Shown here: positions 13,180 through 17,172 of the stretch, one piece after another
Layout: each line of letters starts with the position of its first letter
How positions within the stretch are numbered: the stretch's first letter is position 1
Assembly: GCA_028717985.1 (NCBI GenBank)
Contig: JAQUMS010000003.1
Coordinates: 1 to 17,172, forward strand
DNA: 17,172 bases
Direction of reading: 5' to 3'
DNA from: Candidatus Omnitrophota bacterium
GTDB taxonomy: Bacteria; Omnitrophota; Gorgyraeia; Gygaellales; Profunditerraquicolaceae
The notes under the pieces: generated by a model
Databases searched by the model: none
The model's input: only the letters and a program-made list of their open reading frames with translations
What the model was told of the DNA's origin: nothing
Program-made: the position numbers and the translations under genes

Positions 13180-15606
13180 ATGAAAGAAGATGATCACGTG
13201 AAACAAGAAGGCTCTTCAAAGGAATATAATGCGGCGGCGATTCAAGTGCTGGAAGGCCTTGAGGCGGTCAGGCGCAGGCCTGCGATGTATATCGGCGACA
13301 CATATTCCCGGGGGCTGCACCATTTAGTTTATGAAGTTGTGGATAATTCCGTTGATGAAGCGCTCGGAGGGCATTGTAATAAAATTGACGTGGCTATTTA
13401 TCAGGATAATAGTGTGAGTATCCAGGACAACGGCCGCGGCATTCCTGTTGATATACATAAAACAGAAAAAAAACCGGCGGTTGAAGTTGCCCTGACCACC
13501 TTGCATGCCGGCGGAAAATTTGACCATCAGGCGTATAAAGTGTCGGGCGGTTTGCATGGCGTCGGAGTCAGTGTAGTTAACGCGCTTTCCGAATGGCTTG
13601 AAGTGGAAGTCAAACGTGACGGGCAGATCTATCACCAGCGGTATGAAAAGGGCAAGACGGTTTCCAAATTAACCGTAATAGGAAAAACCAAAACCACGGG
13701 GACCAAAGTTACGTTTAAGGCGGACAAGGAAATTTTTAAAAGCATTGAATATTCGTATGATGTTTTGTCTCAGCGGTTGCGGGAGCTGGCTTTTTTAAAT
13801 AAAGGGCTTGAAATAACGCTTCGGGATGAGCGGCAGGACAAGAGCTCGGAATTTAAATTCGCGGGCGGCATTATGTCGTTTGTGGAATACTTGAACAAAA
13901 ATAAAAACCCGCTGCATAAAATAATTCAATTTGAAGCGGAAAAAGAAGGCGTTGAGCTGGATGCCGCATTCCAATATAATGACGGCTATGCGGAAAACCT
14001 TTTTTCTTTTGCGAATAATATCAATACGATTGAAGGCGGGACGCATTTATCAGGATTTAAATCTGCTTTAACACGAGCAATCAATCAATACGCGAAATCG
14101 AAAAATCTTCTGAAGGACGACCTTAATATATCGGGAGAGGATGTTCGCGAAGGATTGACCGCGGTAATTTCCGTTAAAATCGCAAATCCTCAATTTGAAG
14201 GACAGACCAAGACTAAGCTTGGAAACTCAGAAGTTGAAGGACTTTCCGCCTCTGCTGTTTTGGATGCGTTAAGCAGTTTTTTTGAAGAGAACCCTTCTAT
14301 CGCAAATAAAATTGTTGATAAAGCGGTACTGGCTTCCCGCGCGAGAGAAGCCGCCCGTAAAGCCCGTGAATTAACCCGGAGAAAAGGCGCTTTGGAATCC
14401 GGAGGATTACCGGGTAAACTTGCCGATTGTTCGGAACGGGATCCTGCGTTATGTGAAATTTTTATTGTGGAAGGGGATTCGGCAGGAGGGTCCGCTAAGC
14501 AAGGGCGGGACCGGAGGTTTCAGGCCATATTGCCTATTAAAGGAAAAATTTTAAACGTAGAAAAAGCGCGTTTGGATAAAATTCTTTCCAATGAAGAGGT
14601 CCGGACTATTATATCCGCCATGGGGTGCGGGATTGGCGAGGAATTCGACATTTCAAAATTAAGGTATTTTAAAATTGTCCTTATGGCTGATGCGGATATC
14701 GACGGCTCTCATATCCGCACGCTTTTGCTGACGCTTTTATACCGGCATATGACTAAAGTTATTGTTGATGGGCACGTGTATATAGCTCAACCGCCTTTGT
14801 ATAAAATTAAACGGGGATCCAGGGAAGAATATATCCAGACAGAAAAACAACTGGATGATTTATTGCTTGATCTGGGCAGGGAAAACCAAAAGTTTATGCG
14901 GTTAAAAGATAAACAGGAGTTTACCGACAATCAATTTAAAGACATTCTTACTTTGCTTGTGGAATTGGAAAAAATAGGCAAGAGTATAGACCGTAAAGGA
15001 ATTAATTTTGCCCTCTATTTAAACGCCCGTAATCCTAAAACCAGGAAATTCCCCGTCTACCGTGCCCGCATTGATGGGAAATATATGTTTGTTTTTTCCG
15101 ATAAAGAGCTTGCGGATCTGATGGGGAACGAAGAGAATGTTTCTGAAGGGGATGTCCTGGAAATTTTTGAAGCGACTGACGCGGAAAACCTGATCGCTAA
15201 AATAGAAAAATTCGGATTGGATATCGCTTCATATTGTCAGGAACAATTGCCTCCGTTGCCTCCTGTCTCGTCGGGAGAAGTGAAAAAGCAATTCAAATCG
15301 TTATATCGCGTTACAAGTGAAAAAGAACATTATGATTTCCCTTCACTGAAAGATGTTTTACACTATATAAAAGAACAGGCGGCGAAAGGGATGCATATTC
15401 AAAGGTATAAAGGTTTAGGGGAAATGAATCCTGTTCAGTTATGGGAAACGACAATGAATCCTGAACGGAGAACTCTTTTACAAGTCACGCTTGAAGATGC
15501 GGTTGAAGTAGATAAAATGTTTACCGTTTTGATGGGCGATCAGGTCGAGCCTCGACGGCAGTTTATTGAAGAATACGCCCATCAAGTCAAAAATCTTGAT
15601 GTTTAA
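13180..15606 (+). CDS. gyrB: DNA gyrase subunit B (long form)
   Basis: The ATPase subunit of gyrase, which introduces negative supercoils. With the ATG at 13180 it has 808 residues. It shows the GHKL ATPase motifs EVVDNSVDEAL, DNGRGIPVD and GGLHGVGVSVVNALSEW, the TOPRIM domain with catalytic Glu431 (EGDSAGGSAKQ) and metal-binding Asp504/Asp506 (MADADIDGSH), and the tail QRYKGLGEMN. Between the TOPRIM core and the tail lies an insert of about 170 residues found in many Gram-negative GyrB proteins and absent from B. subtilis-type GyrB. ATG 13180 has AGGAG with an 8-base spacer; ATGs at 13153/13156 have a weaker AGG and are alternatives that add 8-9 residues. It lies 31 bases after the DUF721 gene. 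Confidence 0.97.
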   Translation: MKEDDHVKQEGSSKEYNAAAIQVLEGLEAVRRRPAMYIGDTYSRGLHHLVYEVVDNSVDEALGGHCNKIDVAIYQDNSVSIQDNGRGIPVDIHKTEKKPAVEVALTTLHAGGKFDHQAYKVSGGLHGVGVSVVNALSEWLEVEVKRDGQIYHQRYEKGKTVSKLTVIGKTKTTGTKVTFKADKEIFKSIEYSYDVLSQRLRELAFLNKGLEITLRDERQDKSSEFKFAGGIMSFVEYLNKNKNPLHKIIQFEAEKEGVELDAAFQYNDGYAENLFSFANNINTIEGGTHLSGFKSALTRAINQYAKSKNLLKDDLNISGEDVREGLTAVISVKIANPQFEGQTKTKLGNSEVEGLSASAVLDALSSFFEENPSIANKIVDKAVLASRAREAARKARELTRRKGALESGGLPGKLADCSERDPALCEIFIVEGDSAGGSAKQGRDRRFQAILPIKGKILNVEKARLDKILSNEEVRTIISAMGCGIGEEFDISKLRYFKIVLMADADIDGSHIRTLLLTLLYRHMTKVIVDGHVYIAQPPLYKIKRGSREEYIQTEKQLDDLLLDLGRENQKFMRLKDKQEFTDNQFKDILTLLVELEKIGKSIDRKGINFALYLNARNPKTRKFPVYRARIDGKYMFVFSDKELADLMGNEENVSEGDVLEIFEATDAENLIAKIEKFGLDIASYCQEQLPPLPPVSSGEVKKQFKSLYRVTSEKEHYDFPSLKDVLHYIKEQAAKGMHIQRYKGLGEMNPVQLWETTMNPERRTLLQVTLEDAVEVDKMFTVLMGDQVEPRRQFIEEYAHQVKNLDV

Positions 15607-15626
15607 CCTTTTTAACTATTAAGCCT

Positions 15627-17172
15627 ATGTATACGCGAAACGAAAAAATTCTACCGGTTTATATCGAAGAAGAAGTAAAAGATTCGTATTTAAATTATGC
15701 GATGAGTGTTATCGTCGGCCGCGCTTTGCCCGATGTCCGGGACGGTTTAAAACCTGTCCATCGCAGGATTTTATACGCGATGCAGGATTTGAATCTGGAA
15801 TACGGTAAGCCCTATAAAAAATCCGCGCGTATCGTCGGGGAAGTCCTTGGTAAATACCATCCTCACGGAGATGTCGCTGTTTACGATACACTGGTTCGAA
15901 TGGCCCAGGATTTTTCAATGCGGTATCCGTTGGTTGACGGGCAGGGAAACTTTGGTTCCGTTGACGGTGATGCTGCGGCAGCGATGAGGTATACGGAAGC
16001 TCGCCTTTCAGCCGTATCAGATGTTCTTCTGCAGGATATTGACAAAGACACCGTAAATTTCGGGCCGAATTTTGATTCATCATTGAAAGAGCCGCTCTTG
16101 CTTCCAGCGGTTTTGCCGAATCTGCTGGTTAATGGTTCAAGCGGTATCGCGGTAGGTATGGCGACCAATATTCCTCCGCATAATCTGAACGAAGTTGTGG
16201 ATGCGGCAGTATATTTTATTGAAAATCCCGACGCTGAACCTAAAGACCTTATGAAATATATTAAAGGTCCTGATTTTCCGACAGGCGGAATTATTTGCGG
16301 CCGCGAAGGAATAAAGGAGGCGTATTCCACGGGACGGGGAAAATTAACGGTGCGCGCCCGCGCGAATATTGAACGTCAGAAGAACGGGAAAGACCTGATT
16401 ATTATAACGGAGATTCCGTATCAGGTCCAAAAAGCTTCTTTGATTGAAGCGATAGCCGGATTAGTGGAAGAAAAAAAGATAGAAGGCATTTCCGATATCC
16501 GCGACGAATCGGATAAAGATGGGATGCGCATATCTATCGAATTAAAGCGGGACATAGAACCACAGATCGTTTTAAATCAGTTGTATAAACATACGCAGCT
16601 TGAAACAACATTCGGTATCATTATGCTTTCGCTGGTGGATAACCGTCCCCGTGTTTTAAATCTTTGCCAGATGATAGGGTATTTTCTTGATCACAGGAAA
16701 GTTATTATCCGCCGCAGGACTCAATTTGAATTGGATAAAGCATTAAAGCGGGCGCATATCCTCGAAGGACTGAAGATTGCTTTAAAGAATATTGACCGGA
16801 TAATTAAAATAATTAAAGCTTCGAAAAATTCCGAAGCTGCGAAACAGGAATTAATAAAAGAGTTCGGGCTCTCGGAAATTCAATCCCAGGCGATACTTGA
16901 GATGCAATTACAGCGTTTGACAGGGCTTGAACGGGATAAGATCGAAGCAGAATATCTTGAGTTACTTAAAAAGATTGAATGGTGCAGGTCAATTCTTGCT
17001 TCGGAAAAGAAAATAGAAGGTATTATCAAGGAAGAATTGCTGATTTTAAAGGAAAAATACGGAGATGACCGGCGTACCGATATTGTCGGTGAAGTTGAGG
17101 AATTGGAAGTAGAAGATTTGATCGCCGAGGAAGACGTGGTGGTTACAATCAGCCATCGCGTGTATACAAAAA
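15627..17172 (+). CDS. gyrA: DNA gyrase subunit A (partial, runs off right edge)
   Basis: The breakage-reunion subunit of gyrase. About 515 residues of the N-terminal part are present and the frame is open to the window end, with the C-terminal pinwheel missing. It starts 20 bases after gyrB at an ATG without a clear Shine-Dalgarno. Visible are IEEEVKDSYLNYAMSVIVGR, ALPDVRDGLKPVHRRILYAM, KYHPHGDVAVYD and the catalytic Tyr122 in AAAAMRYTEARL, numbered exactly as in E. coli. Asp87 is conserved, but residue 83, Ser in E. coli, is Val (GTC at 15873-15875). The tower and coiled-coil regions continue to the edge (LQRLTGLERDKIEAE). GyrA rather than ParC is indicated by the position after gyrB, though the GyrA-box is outside the window. 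Confidence 0.96.
   Translation, partial: MYTRNEKILPVYIEEEVKDSYLNYAMSVIVGRALPDVRDGLKPVHRRILYAMQDLNLEYGKPYKKSARIVGEVLGKYHPHGDVAVYDTLVRMAQDFSMRYPLVDGQGNFGSVDGDAAAAMRYTEARLSAVSDVLLQDIDKDTVNFGPNFDSSLKEPLLLPAVLPNLLVNGSSGIAVGMATNIPPHNLNEVVDAAVYFIENPDAEPKDLMKYIKGPDFPTGGIICGREGIKEAYSTGRGKLTVRARANIERQKNGKDLIIITEIPYQVQKASLIEAIAGLVEEKKIEGISDIRDESDKDGMRISIELKRDIEPQIVLNQLYKHTQLETTFGIIMLSLVDNRPRVLNLCQMIGYFLDHRKVIIRRRTQFELDKALKRAHILEGLKIALKNIDRIIKIIKASKNSEAAKQELIKEFGLSEIQSQAILEMQLQRLTGLERDKIEAEYLELLKKIEWCRSILASEKKIEGIIKEELLILKEKYGDDRRTDIVGEVEELEVEDLIAEEDVVVTISHRVYTK

Noticed and set aside
13190..13205. parS-like ATGATCACGTGAAACA at the start of gyrB
   Set aside because: The right 12 bases match the general parS consensus, but the left four all mismatch and it differs from the two local sites. 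It lies in coding sequence and is probably chance.
15709..16330. Open frames on the minus strand opposite gyrA
   Set aside because: They are shadows of gyrA coding sequence, with no recognisable domain and no ribosome-binding sites.

Overview
This window is the replication-origin neighbourhood of a bacterial chromosome. All protein genes and tRNAs left of about 9.7 kb lie on the minus strand, and everything right of about 10.2 kb lies on the plus strand. The two arms diverge from an AT-rich, gene-free segment (9709-10189) that carries DnaA boxes and two divergent promoters. The genes are housekeeping genes, mostly with clear Shine-Dalgarno sites, and the standard genetic code is used (TGA is a stop in rpoZ, coaC and yicC). 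GC content looks moderate to low. Several traits fit an uncultured lineage near the PVC superphylum, possibly Omnitrophota: a GyrB with the long insert, a ThrRS without the TGS domain, a Jag_N-only protein, and a DciA-type protein next to gyrB. That placement is inference and is not proven by the sequence.

Left arm, read outward from the origin: rpmH - yidD - yidC - jag_N-like (ribosomal protein L34 and membrane protein insertion), two parS-like sites, parA - parB (chromosome segregation), ndk - yicC - gmk - rpoZ - coaC (nucleotide and CoA metabolism plus RNA polymerase omega), tRNA-Cys, tRNA-Leu and tRNA-Val, then thrS - infC - rpmI. Beyond rpmI the window ends in a tandem array of 43-44 bp units that form hairpins. 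Right arm: dnaA, a gene-free segment with another perfect DnaA box and a long AT palindrome, dnaN, a DUF721/DciA-like gene, gyrB, and gyrA, which runs off the right edge.

The window brings together replication initiation (DnaA, oriC, DciA-like), the sliding clamp, gyrase and the ParABS system. Most of the interest lies in what is missing or altered at normally conserved places. rnpA is absent between rpmH and yidD, and recF is absent between dnaN and gyrB. The Jag protein has only its N-terminal domain. The CoaBC homologue has only the decarboxylase half. YidC has Tyr where the hydrophilic-groove Arg normally sits. GyrA has Val at the quinolone-determining position 83. infC appears to start at a non-canonical ATA codon. 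I found no clear sign of a novel defence, mobile or biosynthetic system; this is mainly a core-genome region with lineage-specific reductions.
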